Part shown: positions 43,091 to 57,800 of the stretch, piece by piece | How positions within the stretch are numbered: the stretch's first letter is position 1 | Layout: each line of letters begins with the position of its first letter | DNA from: Plasmodium relictum | Taxonomy: Eukaryota > Apicomplexa > Aconoidasida > Haemosporida > Plasmodiidae | Assembly: GCF_900005765.1 (NCBI RefSeq) | Contig: NC_041690.1 | Span: forward strand, 1 to 64,000 | Length of the DNA stretch: 64,000 bases | Reading direction: 5' to 3' | Made by a program: the position numbers and the translations under genes | Notes under the pieces: model-generated | Seen by the model: the letters and a program-made list of their open reading frames with translations, nothing else | What the model was told of the DNA's origin: nothing | Database searches by the model: none

Positions 43091-43390
43091 NNNNNNNNNN
43101 NNNNNNNNNNNNNNNNNNNNNNNNNNNNNNNNNNNNNNNNNNNNNNNNNNNNNNNNNNNNNNNNNNNNNNNNNNNNNNNNNNNNNNNNNNNNNNNNNNNN
43201 NNNNNNNNNNNNNNNNNNNNNNNNNNNNNNNNNNNNNNNNNNNNNNNNNNNNNNNNNNNNNNNNNNNNNNNNNNNNNNNNNNNNNNNNNNNNNNNNNNNN
43301 NNNNNNNNNNNNNNNNNNNNNNNNNNNNNNNNNNNNNNNNNNNNNNNNNNNNNNNNNNNNNNNNNNNNNNNNNNNNNNNNNNNNNNNNNN
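43091..43390. other. Assembly gap of exactly 300 N
   Basis: The gap is 300 unknown bases, a round number. It is flanked on both sides by the ends of identical sequence, so the two contigs probably overlap and there is probably no missing DNA here. Confidence 0.95.
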
Positions 43391-43802
43391 AAGAAAAAGG
43401 TATTATTTCATTTTTATAAAATATTTTTAAATTACTTTTCAAAATATACTTATTTCCATGAAGTAAATTACTGTTATTATTATTGTTATTACCATTTAAA
43501 CTACTACTATTGTTATTATTATTAATATTATTAGTAGTATTATTATTATTGTTAGAACTTACTATATTTATTTTTATATTATTCTTTAAATTATTAGAAT
43601 TAGAATTTTCTAATGAACTTTTATTATTATTTATAAAATTATTCTGTGTGGTATTATTATTTGTACAATTAAAGTTATATCTTGAATTTAAATCATTTTT
43701 TCCTTTATTTATATTAAGAGTATTCTTTTTATTGATATTATTCAATTTAAATTTCATTTTTATTTTTTTATTTTCTATGTTTTGCATTTTATACTTTTTC
43801 AA
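43391..43802 (-). pseudogene. Duplicate 5' fragment of TFIIE beta (assembly artefact)
   Basis: The first ~137 codons of TFIIE beta are present with the same start codon and the same Asn-rich sequence, cut off at the N gap. It is base-for-base the same as 41930-42341 where I compared, so it is very unlikely to be a real gene copy. It should not be annotated as a second locus. Confidence 0.9.
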
Positions 43803-44551
43803 TAAAAAAAAAAAAACAAAAACAAATTAAATATATTTATATAGAATTCGTAAATATGTATTATAAAATAAATCTTAATAAACACTCATTTTTAATTATA
43901 ATATTATAATAATGTAAAAAATTTTTTTAATTATAAAATTAATAAATACTTATTAACAATTATAATTTAAATAAGTTCATTTATAACATCTTTTTTAAAA
44001 ATACAAATTTTTCAATAAAAATTATAACACTATTCAAAAAATAGTTTTTGAATAACTTTCACTTATATATAAAAAAAAAATATATAAAATTAGATAAATA
44101 TATACACATATATATTAATAATTATATATATATATTTGTAAATAAATGTTTTTTTAATTATAAGGGATCTTATGTAAGATATATTTATTTTAAAAAATTA
44201 AAATAACATAAAAAATTAAATCATTTGTTTTTATTGCTTGTTTTAATAAAAATCTGATATTTAAAGCAGTATATCTTGTTTTTTCTAAGTTTTTTTTAAA
44301 TAATTAGTTCTATATATATCGATTATATTCATTAGGGTTTTATATAAGTAAAATAAAAAATTTACTTATTTTTTTTTAAGAATTTTTATTTTAAATATAA
44401 AAAATTAAATTAAATGCATAAATTAATAAAAATTGAGGTTGTAGAAGGAAAAAAAAAAAAAAATATTTAAAAATTATGATTCAATATGTTATATAATTTT
44501 TTTTTTTTTTTGGATGAAAGTGTAAAAATTAAAAAAACCTGCATTTAATTT
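43391..44551. repeat. Right copy of the 1161-bp exact duplication
   Basis: This is the counterpart of 41930-43090, and unique sequence resumes at 44552. In the real chromosome 43090 is most simply continued by 44552. Confidence 0.95.
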
Positions 44552-45889
44552 ATGAAATCTATTAATAAATTTAAGAGATTGTATTACTTTAAAATAATTC
44601 TTAATCTTTCTAGCAAAAAAAAAAAAAATAAATAAAATAAAAAATGAAATAAAATAAAATGAACATAATAGAACTTAACCAAATATACTTCTTTATGCAT
44701 AAAATATTAATTTTAAAAATAATTTGCACAAAAATAAATGAAAATTTTGTAAGTAAAAAATCCAGTAGTATTTTTAATTTAATAAAATATGAAGGATTTT
44801 TTATTACATTTTTTTTATAAAAAAATTTACGCGTAAATATTGGAAATATAATTTGTTATATAAATTATTTAAAAAATAAATAAAATAATACAGTAATAAT
44901 AAAATAATTATAGCAGAAAATATTACAGGAGGAATAGTAATTATAATAACAATTAGTAAACAAAGAAAAAGTGATGAATGATATTTTAATAAAATTTATA
45001 TATAAAATAAAAAAACTAAAAGCACAAAATAATGTGATGCATTAGTGATATAAAGTTTTTCTTTTAAATAATAAAAAAGATAAAAAAACTTTAATTTTTA
45101 GAAATATAAAATTTTTAATAAAAAAGGTGATAATTTTTTTTTTTTTTTTTTTTTTACTTTTTGTTCTTATATTGCTTAAAAAGTAATATTTTGAAATATT
45201 ATTAAAGTGTGCAACATTATAAAATGAAAAAAATACAAAACGGTATATATGTATATAATAAATAAAGTAAAAATTTGTCTCTTTTAAACAAAATGACCAA
45301 AATATATTTTTATGAAATTTTTTTTTCTTTTTAAAATATCAGTTTATATTATTATTTTTGTTTATAAAATGATGTATCACATTAAAATTAAAGAATTTAA
45401 TGCTTTAAAATTTTACGAAAAAAATCAATAATAAAGTAAAAATATTAAAAGAATTCTGAATTAAGCCACATTTTATTGTTATATTTAAATATTTTTCATT
45501 CATTTTGAAATTAATTTTTTTTTTAAAGTCAACTTTAGACATTAATAACAAACATTTATGTAATTGATGTTAGTTTCTTCAGTAATTTAAAAAAAAAAAA
45601 TGAAATTAAATTAAAATAAAAATAATAGTAAACAAGAAGTGTATATATAAGCAAAAGAAAAAAAAAAAAAAAAATAGAATATAAAGCCATTAAGTCTTTA
45701 ATTATATTATATTCTATGTTTTAAAAAATAAGCTAAGTTTTTACTAAAAAAATTATATGACAAAAAAGGGCAAATTTTTTTTAAATCAATTTAAAAAAAT
45801 GAAAATTGTTTATGTAAAAATATGGTTTCCAATTTACTATTTAAATATGAATTAATTTAAAAAAAAAAATTATTCATATATATATACTT
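44552..45889. other. Intergenic region downstream of the APC2-like gene
   Basis: This 1.3-kb region has many A/T runs, including a T run of about 20 at 45137-45156. It contains the 3' UTR of the large minus-strand gene. No gene was seen. Confidence 0.6.
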
Positions 45890-48800
45890 TTAGGTTGGTT
45901 GCCAATTACCTCCAATTCTCGTAATTTTATTTTTTTTTAACATAATGTTTAAAATTGCTAAGACATTTTGTTGTGTAACCTTTTTTAATTTTTTTTCTAC
46001 TAGTATTTTATTTAAACTATTTAAAATTAAAAATAAAGGAGTGGATGTATTTTTTCCTGGTTCAGATTTCATTTTGTTCATTCTTTCTGTTGTTATTCTT
46101 AAAATCTCTTTTTCATAAAATTCATAGGATTCTTCTAAATTTAAATTATCAAATGTTCTCCTTCTTTTAATTTCCTTTTCTTCATCGCTTTCAGTTACAA
46201 CCGTATCCAGGAAATAATCAACTGGTTCATCTGATAAAAAAAAAAAGAAATAAAAATTGTGATTGTAAGATTATATAAAGCACTATAATAATATAAAATA
46301 AAAAAATTTATTATTTTAAATACAATATAATAGAAGTAATAAATAAATAATTTAAGAAAAAATAAATAGTAATATAATTATTACTAATATTACTACTAAA
46401 GTTTAAATTGATATTTTTCTCATTTAATTTTTCATCTTCATTTACTAATGAATCTTTATTTGCATTATTTTGATTAATATTTGTATTATTAATATATAAT
46501 AATAAATTATTTGCATTCACTTTTTCATTTACACTTTTATTAATTCGTTTGTTCTTTTTAGATACTCTATTAATTTTTTTTTTTTCATATTTATTTTTTT
46601 CAACATTATCTGTCATACTATTGCCAATTAAACGATTAGAATAATTTAAATAACTGTTATGACTACTGTTATCGTTATTATTATTATAATCATTATTATT
46701 ATAATCCTTACTATTATTATTATTATTATTATCATTAATGATATTATTATTATAATCCTTATTATTATTATTATAATCTTTACTATTATTATTATTACTA
46801 TTATTATTATTATTATTATTATAATCTTTACTATTATTATTATTATTATTATTATTGTTATTATAATCTTTACTATTATTATTATTATTATCATCATCAA
46901 TATAATAATAATTATTATTATAATTACTATCATTATTATTATTATGATCATTACTACTACTGTTATTTTTTTTATTACTATTACTATTTTTACTATTATC
47001 ATATAGAGTACTACTGATAAAACCATGTATACTATTACTTATTAAGCTATTAATATGAAGTTCGTTATTTCCTTTCTCTTTTTTTTGTGAATTAAATTCA
47101 TTATTATACATGTATCTTTGTTCATTAATAATATTAGGTTGAACATTGTTCTTATATACATCTGTAGCGTGATTTTCACTTAATACATGTTTTTTATTAC
47201 TATTACTATAATTAATAACTATACTATTTTTATTTAATTTTTGTTTTTTCTCTGAAAGAAAATTACCTTGACTGTTTTTTGATGAAATGGAAATTTTATT
47301 TGCAAACTCATTTTCTGATTTAAAAAAAGGAGTAGATTTATTCATTTTTTCGTTTTTATTCTTATTTTCATCATCATCAAGATTATCAAAATTTGCAATA
47401 GAATAGACGTTAAATTGCATTGTTTTATTATTTTTTTTATTCATAATTTTAAGTGTGCTTTTCTGTAAAAATTTTTTACGAGTTAATTTCTTTAAAGCTT
47501 CTTTTATGAATTTTTCTGAAATATTTGTTTTTTGAATTAAATATTCTTCAGTAAAAAACAACTTTACATATATATCATTAATATTTTTATTATTCGCTAT
47601 TTTTTCAATTTCTTTTTCTTCAATTTCTTTTAAAAAATTCAATTTATAATAAAAGTTCTCTTTTGATATTTGTTTATTTAATGTGTTTATATTATTCTGA
47701 TTAGTATTACTGAAAGTATTTTTACTCATATCATAAAAACTTTTCTCTTTTTTAAAATCTTCATTCAAGTATTCATTTTTTTTTAATACCATATTTTGAA
47801 CTCCTGCCAAATTGTGTTTCTTTTCTATTTCATTATTTTTAATACTATTATTATTTTCATTATTCGTATTATGATTTGTGAATTTTACTAAATAATGTTC
47901 AATTTTTGGGTTATTTATTCCTTCTTTTTTTGAATTCCTTTCTTCTGTTTTTGATTCATATTTTAATACAGCATTATTGCCTTTTTTATTGTCAAATATA
48001 ATTTTATTGTTGCAATTAATAACATTATTGTTTTTTTTTTCTTCTTCTTGTCTTTCTCTTTCCTTCTTTATTATTTCTTCGAATGGTTCTTTTTTAATAT
48101 ATTTTTTTTTCTTAACATTAAATAAATTTTTCGAACTTTTAATTATGTGAAAATCATATAAAATTATGTTATCGTTGACAATCATATGAACCGTCTTATT
48201 ATCCTTATGTTTATAATTTGATGAAATAAACATATAATCATAATTGTATATATTACTGTTAGTTTTCATATCATTATAAAATAAATTATTCTTATAAATA
48301 TCAATTGTATGATTTTCTAGGTTACTTAAAAATAAAAATAATAGACCTTCAGATAATTTAACTGTGTAAATAAGATCATTAATGTTTAAATCTATATAGC
48401 ATAAATCATATATAAAAATTAGATATTTATCTCCATTTTTTTTTTGATATATATCATTAATTGAGTCAAAATACATTTGTACTGAATCAGGTATCAAATT
48501 CTTTACAATTTGATCATCCTCTTTTAAATTTTCCAGTTTCCAGTATTCCAAATTTAAAACTGTAATCGATATTTGAATTTTTTTACTTATAAATTCTTCT
48601 TTTATTAATGAATTATAAAATATATTCTTACTACTATCTTTCTTGGATAAATTAAAATTATCATCATATAGCTCTAATTCATTTTCTTCGTAGTTTTTAT
48701 TGGCATTTTTCTTTTTTCTTTTTTCATCTTCTTCATGTATTACATCTTTTGATATTTTCATAGAAATTTCCTTTTCTATAAAAATAGAGCTTTTAGAATA

Positions 48801-51800
48801 TATATGATGTGAATTTTCATTTCCTTCTTTATTAATCAAACTTTTGTTTTCTTTTTTATTTTTCTCATTTTTAATGCTTTCATCATACATCCACATTTCT
48901 TCTGTATCATTTATTTTTATATATTTATTTATATAAGGTAAATTTAAATTATAATTATGAAGCATATCTTCAATAATATTTTTCATTCTTGTAAGTATAG
49001 AAAAGTTGAAATAATTATGTAGATAATCAATAATAAATAAATCTCTTTTTAATATATAAATATCATTTATATCTTTTTTACTTTTTCTGTATTCATCATC
49101 ATCTGATGTCAAATTATTATCAGTATAAAAAAAATTATCTTCGTATTCTTCAGAAAAAAAATTACTATGACTTTTATAAGTATTTATATGATCAAATCCT
49201 TTTTTCAAATCATTGATAGTCATACATTTTTTATTATTTTCACTACTTGTCTTTTTTTCATAATTATATAAATCTACATTAATGCTTTTGTCAAAATTAT
49301 TTTTTGAATTATCAGCAATATTAAATTTATTTTTTTCTATTTCTTTTTTTTTTTTTATATTCTGAACAGTTGAATTTTCTCCTTCCTTTTTTATAATTAC
49401 TTCATCGAATTTTATATTATTAACTTTTTTATTATCTTTCACAAGTCCATTTGAACAATTTTTTTCAGAGGGAATATTCCCATTTAAGATTAAATAATTA
49501 TCCTCCTTTATTTTCTCATTTTCATTTAAATCAATATTTTCTTTATTTGAACTAGCATTGTTATTTAACATAGTATCAATATTGCAATTAAAAAATTTAA
49601 TATAGGTATTAGCTCTTATTTTTTTATTTTTTATTGCTTTATAACTATAATAACTGCTGAATTTATTGCAAAATATGTAATTGTAATAATAATAATCATA
49701 TATTAAATAATTATCATAATTCTTATATTTTTTGTATTTTTTTCTAATATATTTCTCAAAATAGAATGTATTTATATAAAAATATGGATTCATATAAGTA
49801 TCACAAATATAACTATTAAATTTATGCAAAAATACATCTATACCACCAACAATACTAATATATAAAGGTATGCACATTATTTCTCTCTTATTTATTTTAT
49901 TTTTTTCTTTTTCTCTTTGTTTTTTTTTCTCTATGTTGCTTTTATTATTAAACTGAAGATAAGGCTTATATTTTATAAAACAAAATGAATTATCGTAATT
50001 AAAATTAACGAGATTTTTATAATTTTTATTATTACTATTATTATCCAATTCTCCACTTTGAGTACTATATAAAAGATCAATTTCATTTTTTTCATCATAA
50101 TTATCATCTTCATTTTTTTTAAAATTTTTTATATCACTATTACTTAAAAGAGAAAAGAATTTATCACAATTCATAGTATTAGTATCATTTATATAAAAAA
50201 AAATTTTCTTTTTATTATTATCTTTGTTGTAATCATCATTTGAGCTAGAATTATAATAACTGGCACTACTATTATCATCAAAATAAATTTTATTGAAATT
50301 TGTATTATTTTTTTTATCATTCTTTTTTTTCATATTTTTTTCAAAATACATATGTATATTTACAAAATCAAAAAACTCATCAGAACTATAATCTTCTATG
50401 TGTTTTTTTATGTTCAAATTATAATATTTTATTTTCTTATTTGGAATTTTCAATTTTATTTTTTCATTTTCATTAATAAAATTATAATTAGGCAAATTTT
50501 TTATTTTATTTACTGGGTTATTTCCTATTTCATCGTTTAAAAATTTTGAAGATTTTCTTTCCTTCCTTTTATCATAACTATAATGTGTACTAATATTATT
50601 ATTATTATTATTATTATCATATTCATAAAATAAACTTGTATTATAATTGATATTCTGATTTTTATTATTATGATCATTTATGATATTGTTATTACTATGG
50701 TAATTTTTGCTATTAATAAAAGTATTTTTTTCCGTGATTTTATTTCTTTTACTATACATTTTTTTATTTTCTTCATATTTATCATTTATTTTATTTTTAT
50801 TCCATTTATTCTTATTAATTTTATTATAAATGTATTTCACTCTTTCATTTACATATCTCATATAGTTCACATTTCTTATATGTTTAATCTTAAATAAGTT
50901 ATTATCACTAGAGTTACTGTCACTAGAATATATATTTTTATATTTTAGAAATATATTTTTAATAGCTTCTTGATTTATATTTGAAGATCTCTCTTTTTTT
51001 AAATTCGTTTCTTTGCTTTTATTATTTATTCGAAAGAAGTTACCTAATGAAAATGGATTTTCATACTTAGTAATTTTATTATAATTGTAATTATAATTCT
51101 TATTATTCTTATTAGCAGCGATTTTTAAATTACATTTGCGCTCACTTGAAATATTCCTTTTTTGTGTAATTGATGAATAGGAATTACTGTTATTAATATC
51201 AATATCTTCGATTTCTTCATTTTTATCTTTTTGTAATAATAATTTTTTTCTATATTTTGAAGAATTCAAAATGTGATCAAATATATGTAAAATAATTTTT
51301 GTATCATTAAAATATTTATTAAAATAGCTTTTTAAAAATATCTTATTTTCTATTTTTGCATCTTCATATATGAAAAGGAAAATTCTATCAAAAATATTAA
51401 AATGAAAATCACTAAATTTTTCTGAATATTTTTGAAGTAGTTTAAATAATTTTTCCATTTTACTGCTTCTCACTTTTACTATTCTTGTCATCTTAACTAA
51501 ATTTAAAATAAAGTAAACTAATTTTTCACTGTCTAAATTTTTATTTAACTTTTCATTGTATAATTTTTCTATTAGTAAATAATATAAATTCTTATATAAT
51601 ACAAAATCTGAATTATTCTGTTTGTTCCCATAATTTAATAAATATATTAGATGGTATATAAATTTTATATCTTCTAATCCTTTTTTACAATTTTTAAAAT
51701 TTGTTAATGCCCCTATAATACAATGTTTTTTTTTTTCTAATAATTCTTTTAAATATTTTCTCAATATATCATGAATAAACTCTATCCTTTTCGATAAACT

Positions 51801-54800
51801 TGTAGAATCATTTGAGTTATATATAACTTCATTTTCATCTTTTTTTTCTATTAATTCATAATTTTTATGAAATGTTAAGTTTTTTTCATTATATTGCGAA
51901 AAATATAAAAAATTAATACTCGATAAATATAGTGATGATTTTTTATAGTTTATATTTTCTTTAATATTATGAATACTTATATTGAAATATTTATATAGCA
52001 AAGTATCATTATTATTTATGTCTAATGATTCATTCATTATTCCCTCAGAATTTTCATAAATACTATCATTATCATTATTATCATTATAAACAAATAAATA
52101 ATTTTTATTTTTGTTTTCATCAAAGTTTTTAATATTATTTAAAAAAGAAAAGTTGTAATCTAAATAATAATTTAAAAAGGTAGTAAAATTAGAACAAAAT
52201 TTATTTTTTCCACTTCCTTTTTTTTTTTTTAAGGTTAAATAAATTTTATCAACATATGAACTTAAATCGTTTTTTTCTTTTTTTTTTAATATCCATAAGT
52301 AATTATTTTTTTTACTAAATTTATTATTTAAGTATATAAAACTTTTTTTTTGAGCTTCATTAGGAGCATCATTATTTTCTTTTCTTTTCTTTTTTTTTTT
52401 TAATATCATATTATTAAAATTATTAAAAATATTGTAATTGTCGTTATTATTCATGTTAATAAAATTACCATCTCTTATTCCATATACTATATCTAAAAAT
52501 GAATAAAAATATAATAAAAAGAAAATTAATATTTTTGGTAAATAATGCTTATTATTTGAATCAAATTTTTCTTGAATTTCTTTTAACTTTTCTTCATATA
52601 ACTTTTTAAAAATACTTCTCAAGATATGATGCAAATTTAAATATTTAAAAATATCGGCAATGACGCAGAGATGAATATATTTTAAAGGAATATTGTTTGA
52701 AATATTCAAATTTTTAAAAATGTTTATCAATTCTCTTCTTTTATTTCTTCTAAATTCTTTGATAAAATGTTTCTTAATATTTGCATCATTCTCTTTGTTT
52801 TTTATATTTTCATAAATGTTGCCAGAAATTTCTGTAGACTCATTATTTCCATTAATATTTTTTTTGTTATATATTTTAAACATACTATTAGAATTTGATT
52901 TAGTTTCATTATCTATTTTGTTATTAGTCTTTGATATTTTGCAATTCAATGTTTCTATATCTTTAGAACAGTTTTTAAAACAATTGATTTTATTGTTAAG
53001 ATTTATTTTAACACTACTACTACTATTGTTGTTATCATTATAGTTAATATCATGACAATTATTTCTATTATTACTTTGTTTTATTTCTTTATCATTTTTA
53101 TTAGATAATATGCCTTCTAAATTACTATTATTAATAAAAGAATTATTTATATCATCATTTTTTTGTATGTACAATAGAGGATATCCATATATATAATTCA
53201 AAATTGAATTTTTAAAGGAGTATTCATTTCTATTTATATAATGAAAAAATTTGAAGTTACTATTTAAATTGATGATATCATAATCAAAATTATGACTTAA
53301 TTTAGAATCAAACGTGTTAAATATATAGGGGAATACATATTTATTATCATCTATAAATTTAATAACAGTTTTTTTTACTTTTTTTATTTTAGTTTTTATG
53401 TTTTTATCATCAATATTGCTTTCTACTAAGTCATCTTCACATACTAATTTTCTTTTTCTATTTATTTTTCTTTTTTTCTCTATTGTAATAAATAATTTAG
53501 TATTTTCATAATTTTTTAAATTATTAGGATAAATAATTTCATATATATTTGACAAATGATCTAAATATTGTTCTTCATTGCTCATTGATGCTTTATTTTT
53601 TATTTTGTTTCCATAATGTAACATTTTTTTTTTTTTTCTTATTAGTTTATGTAAAATATTTTTTAAAGTATATTCTTCGTTATAGCTTGATAAATTATAA
53701 AGATAGTTATTTATACCATTTCCATATGAATTATTCGTATTTATATTATCAGTATGCCCATCAAAAATGTCTTCATTTGTGCATTCTTTGTCCTTATTAC
53801 ATAGTACAATATATTTTAATAATGAAATAATATCTTTAGATACACTCATATCATGTATACCAAATTTTTCAAAAAATTTCTTTTTTTTTTTGTCATATAA
53901 AAAATCATTTTCAATTTCATATTCATTCAAATTTCCAGATAATTTAATCGAAGTATTTTTTTTAACTATTTTTTTTTTACAGTATTTACCATACTTTAAA
54001 ATTAAACTGAACAATATTTTGAATATAAATATCTCATTATTACAATTATATATTTTTAATAGTCTAAATATCACATTAAATGCTTTTTTTATATTCCCTA
54101 TTTTTAAACTTACATTGTTATTTATTAAATTAATACTTCTACTAATAAATTGTATTATGTCATTCTTAACAAACAATTTTAAATTCTTAATTAATACATA
54201 ATTATTATAATCCTTTATAGAAATACTATTTTTTACGTCTGAATAATCAAGGATATTTTCGTTATCATTATTAAAATTATCATAATTTGATAAGGCAAAA
54301 ATATGATAAATTAATTCTTCATTTTTAACTTTACAACTATTTTCACTATTTTTTCTTACAAAAGAATTATTTAAATTAGTATCAATGCAAAAATAGTTAT
54401 TAGAATGAGAAAAAAAATATTCAAATAAAATAATAATATCATCAAAATATTTTTTTAAATATACATAAAAATACTCTTTTAAGATACTTAAATCGTAAGT
54501 TAAATAATTTATTTTTTTTTTCTTCTTTTTATAATACTTTTTTAAATTAAAAAAATTGTAAAACATTTTTTTTTTTTTTTCTAATATATTTTTATCTAAC
54601 ATAGAATTGCATTTTACACACCTCTTGAATTTTTTATCATTTGAATTAGGAAATAAATTAGAATTAAAGCCTTTTTTTTTGTGAAAATAATTTTTATTAT
54701 TGTGAAATAAGGTGGAATTTTTATTCTCTAAATTTATAAAATTACAATCACATGAGCAAGGTTTAATATTTTGATTATGCAAATTATTATAACTAAAATT

Positions 54801-57800
54801 GCTACTGTTTTTTTTAACGTAATTATTATGCATATTATGAATGCTATTAATTGAACTTTCATTGTATAAAATATTATTAATATGTAAATCATAATCTTCA
54901 TTTTTTATATTATTATTATTATTTTGAGTATTATTTATTTCATCCGTTTTATTATTTATATGCACATCATTCTTAGTATTTACTTCACTAAAGTAATTAA
55001 AATTTTCATATGTTTGATTCATTATTTGTTTATTATTTTTATTCAAAAAAATATTTTTTAAACTACCCTTAAATTCTGTTTTAATATTATTATTAAAATT
55101 TTTCTGTTCCAAATCATAGTGATAACTGTTTTCATCTAAATGAAATAAATTAGTCTCAGAATGATAATTGAAATTAATATCTTCTTTTAATAATTCAATC
55201 TTTTGGTTCATTAAATTTTTTATATTTATTTTTTCTGAATTCTGTAAGGGAATACAATGACATATATTGGTATAAAATAAATTTAATTGTTCATTAATAT
55301 TATCTATCATATTAAATAAATTATTCAAAATGTGTTCATCTTGATCTTTAATAATTTTTAATAAATCTACAAAGGTCTTATAATATTTTCCATAGTCTTT
55401 TAATTTATTCTTTTCTACTGTTTTGTTTTTTTCTTTCATTTTTCTTACCACCTTTTTATAAATAGTGTTTTTATTTTTTATAATTTCTAAAACTTTCTCT
55501 TTTATTTTTATTTTATTTAATGTTTTTAAGATACCATTCTTATATATATTATGAAAAATATCTTCAACATTTTCAAAAATGAAATATGTTTTTTCGTTTG
55601 AATCAAAGCATAAATTAATTGATGAAAAATAAGAATATACATAATATCTCAATTTTCTTAAATATCTCATTCTTTTCTTCTTAATGAATAATTTTTTATT
55701 TATTTTTATTTTTATATTTGTTTTGTTTGATTTATGAATGCTATTACATTCATAGTTAAATATTTTTTTTGAACATATTTTATTAAAATCAAAAATTTTA
55801 AGAGAAGTTTTAAATTTCTCAATTATAATTTTTTTATTAATTTTTCCAGGAATTTTTAATTTCCGTTTATTTTTTTTATTTTTTGGTAGACTACTTTTTT
55901 TTATATCTGCATACAAATCTTTATTTGAAAAAAATTCAAATGAGTAAAAATTTAATGAATATAAAAGAAAATTTTTTTTGAGAATATTTAGATATTTTGA
56001 ATTAGTAATTTTCCTACAATTTAATCCCTTTATTTTATCGTTATATTTATTATATATACCTAATAAATAATTAATAACAGGTTTTACATTTTTTTTTTTT
56101 TTTATTATATATTTAATTAGACTTCTTATTTCTTTTAATATTTCTTTATATTTTAATAACTTCAAATAGTTTAAAATATTATTTTTATCATTTGTTGGTT
56201 TATCATATTTTCTTTTCAATAATAACTTTAGTAAATCAAATACTATCGTATCCAATTTTTTTTCTGAAAAAGAATAATAATTGTAGATTATATATGCTGG
56301 AAAATTTGATTTTATACAATTTTTGTAATTACTATATTTTATATCGCAACTTTTATAAATGCCATTTATACAACTAGTTTCATTTATAATATTTTTACTA
56401 TTATTGCCATCATAACTATAATAATTTAATTTATCTGCTTTATTATATTTTAAAAATGTATTAGAAGTTGTTTTATCATTTTTATCAGAATTGTCTACAT
56501 AATACATGTTAGCATTTTTGTTATATAGTTTACTCTTTTTGGAAGAATTGTTTGTTGTATTGTTGTATCTAATAGTATTTTTTTTAAAACTGTGATTATT
56601 TTTAAGATTACTTTTATTTTCTTTTTTTTCATAAACGTTCATTCCTATTTTACATTCTTCATTATATGTATATTCATTTATCTTTTCATACAAGGAAAAA
56701 ATATGAACGGAATATAAATCTATATCTTCATAAAGTATAGATAATAATTCTACTGAAAAATTTAACAAAAGATAAAAACGGGTTATTGATTTTAAGAATA
56801 TGTTATCATAACTACTCAAATAAATTTGAACTTCATTAACGTTGTAATTTTTAATAGTATTATTGAATAAATCTTTAAATATGAATTCTTTATCTAAACT
56901 TTCCTTTTTAAAATTATCATTACTATTTATCATTTCTTTTTTAATACTTTTATTAATTTCTGTTATTTCTTTGTCCTTAATGTCCTTTTTAGCTTTATTT
57001 TTTTTTATAATTTGAATATAATCGTAAATAGATTCATAGCATATTTTATTGGAATTACTTCTTTCTTTTTCATTCATCTTTTTATATGAGTTTTTATAGT
57101 CAAATTCTGTTAAATATTTTACATTTACTATATCCCAGAATTTTTTTACTTCAACATTTTTAAAATAATCTTCGATTTTACACTTTATGTAATTAATTAT
57201 ATACAAATCAGTAATGTTATCATCATATAATTTTGAATAATGTTCACAGTGTTCCGATAAATAAGAATTTACACTATTTATTTTTATTTCCTTACATGAA
57301 TTCTTAGAGAAGTCACTTTCTTCTTTTAGTGATTTTGTTATGTCCTTTTTTGAATTATTATGTTTTAATATATTATTATTAGTTAAAAAATGTTTTTCTT
57401 TTGGGAAAAAATAAACATTTTTAAATGAATTAGATTCTTCATTATTAAAAATTATATCTTTTAATGCATTTAAACATTCATTTATGCTATATCTACTTTT
57501 CTTTTCACAAATACATTTGCCATCAAAATAATCTATTTCATTATCTTTCAAAAAATATTTTTTTATTTTATAATTTTTTTTATTATTATTATAAATATTT
57601 ATTGTATATTTTATTCGTTCGCACCATACTTTTAAAATATTTGGTAAAAATTCATTTTCACCTTTATCTCTTTTGTTAAAATTGTGTGCAAAATTTTCCT
57701 TAGGTTTTTTATTTCTTGCTTGTTCATAATTTTTTTCGTTCAACACAGTAAAAATAGTGTTGTTATTTTCTTTGCATATGCCATTTTTATTATTTTTTAA

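Noticed and set aside
43391-43802. Second copy of the TFIIE-beta gene
   Set aside because: It is exactly identical to 41930-42341, including its upstream DNA and homopolymers, and is cut by an N gap; best explained by unmerged contig ends.
46646-47026. Long open frames on both strands made of Ile/Val/Met or Ile/Thr
   Set aside because: They are alternative readings of the (AAT)n/(ATT)n tract of the APC2-like gene and have no independent coding character.
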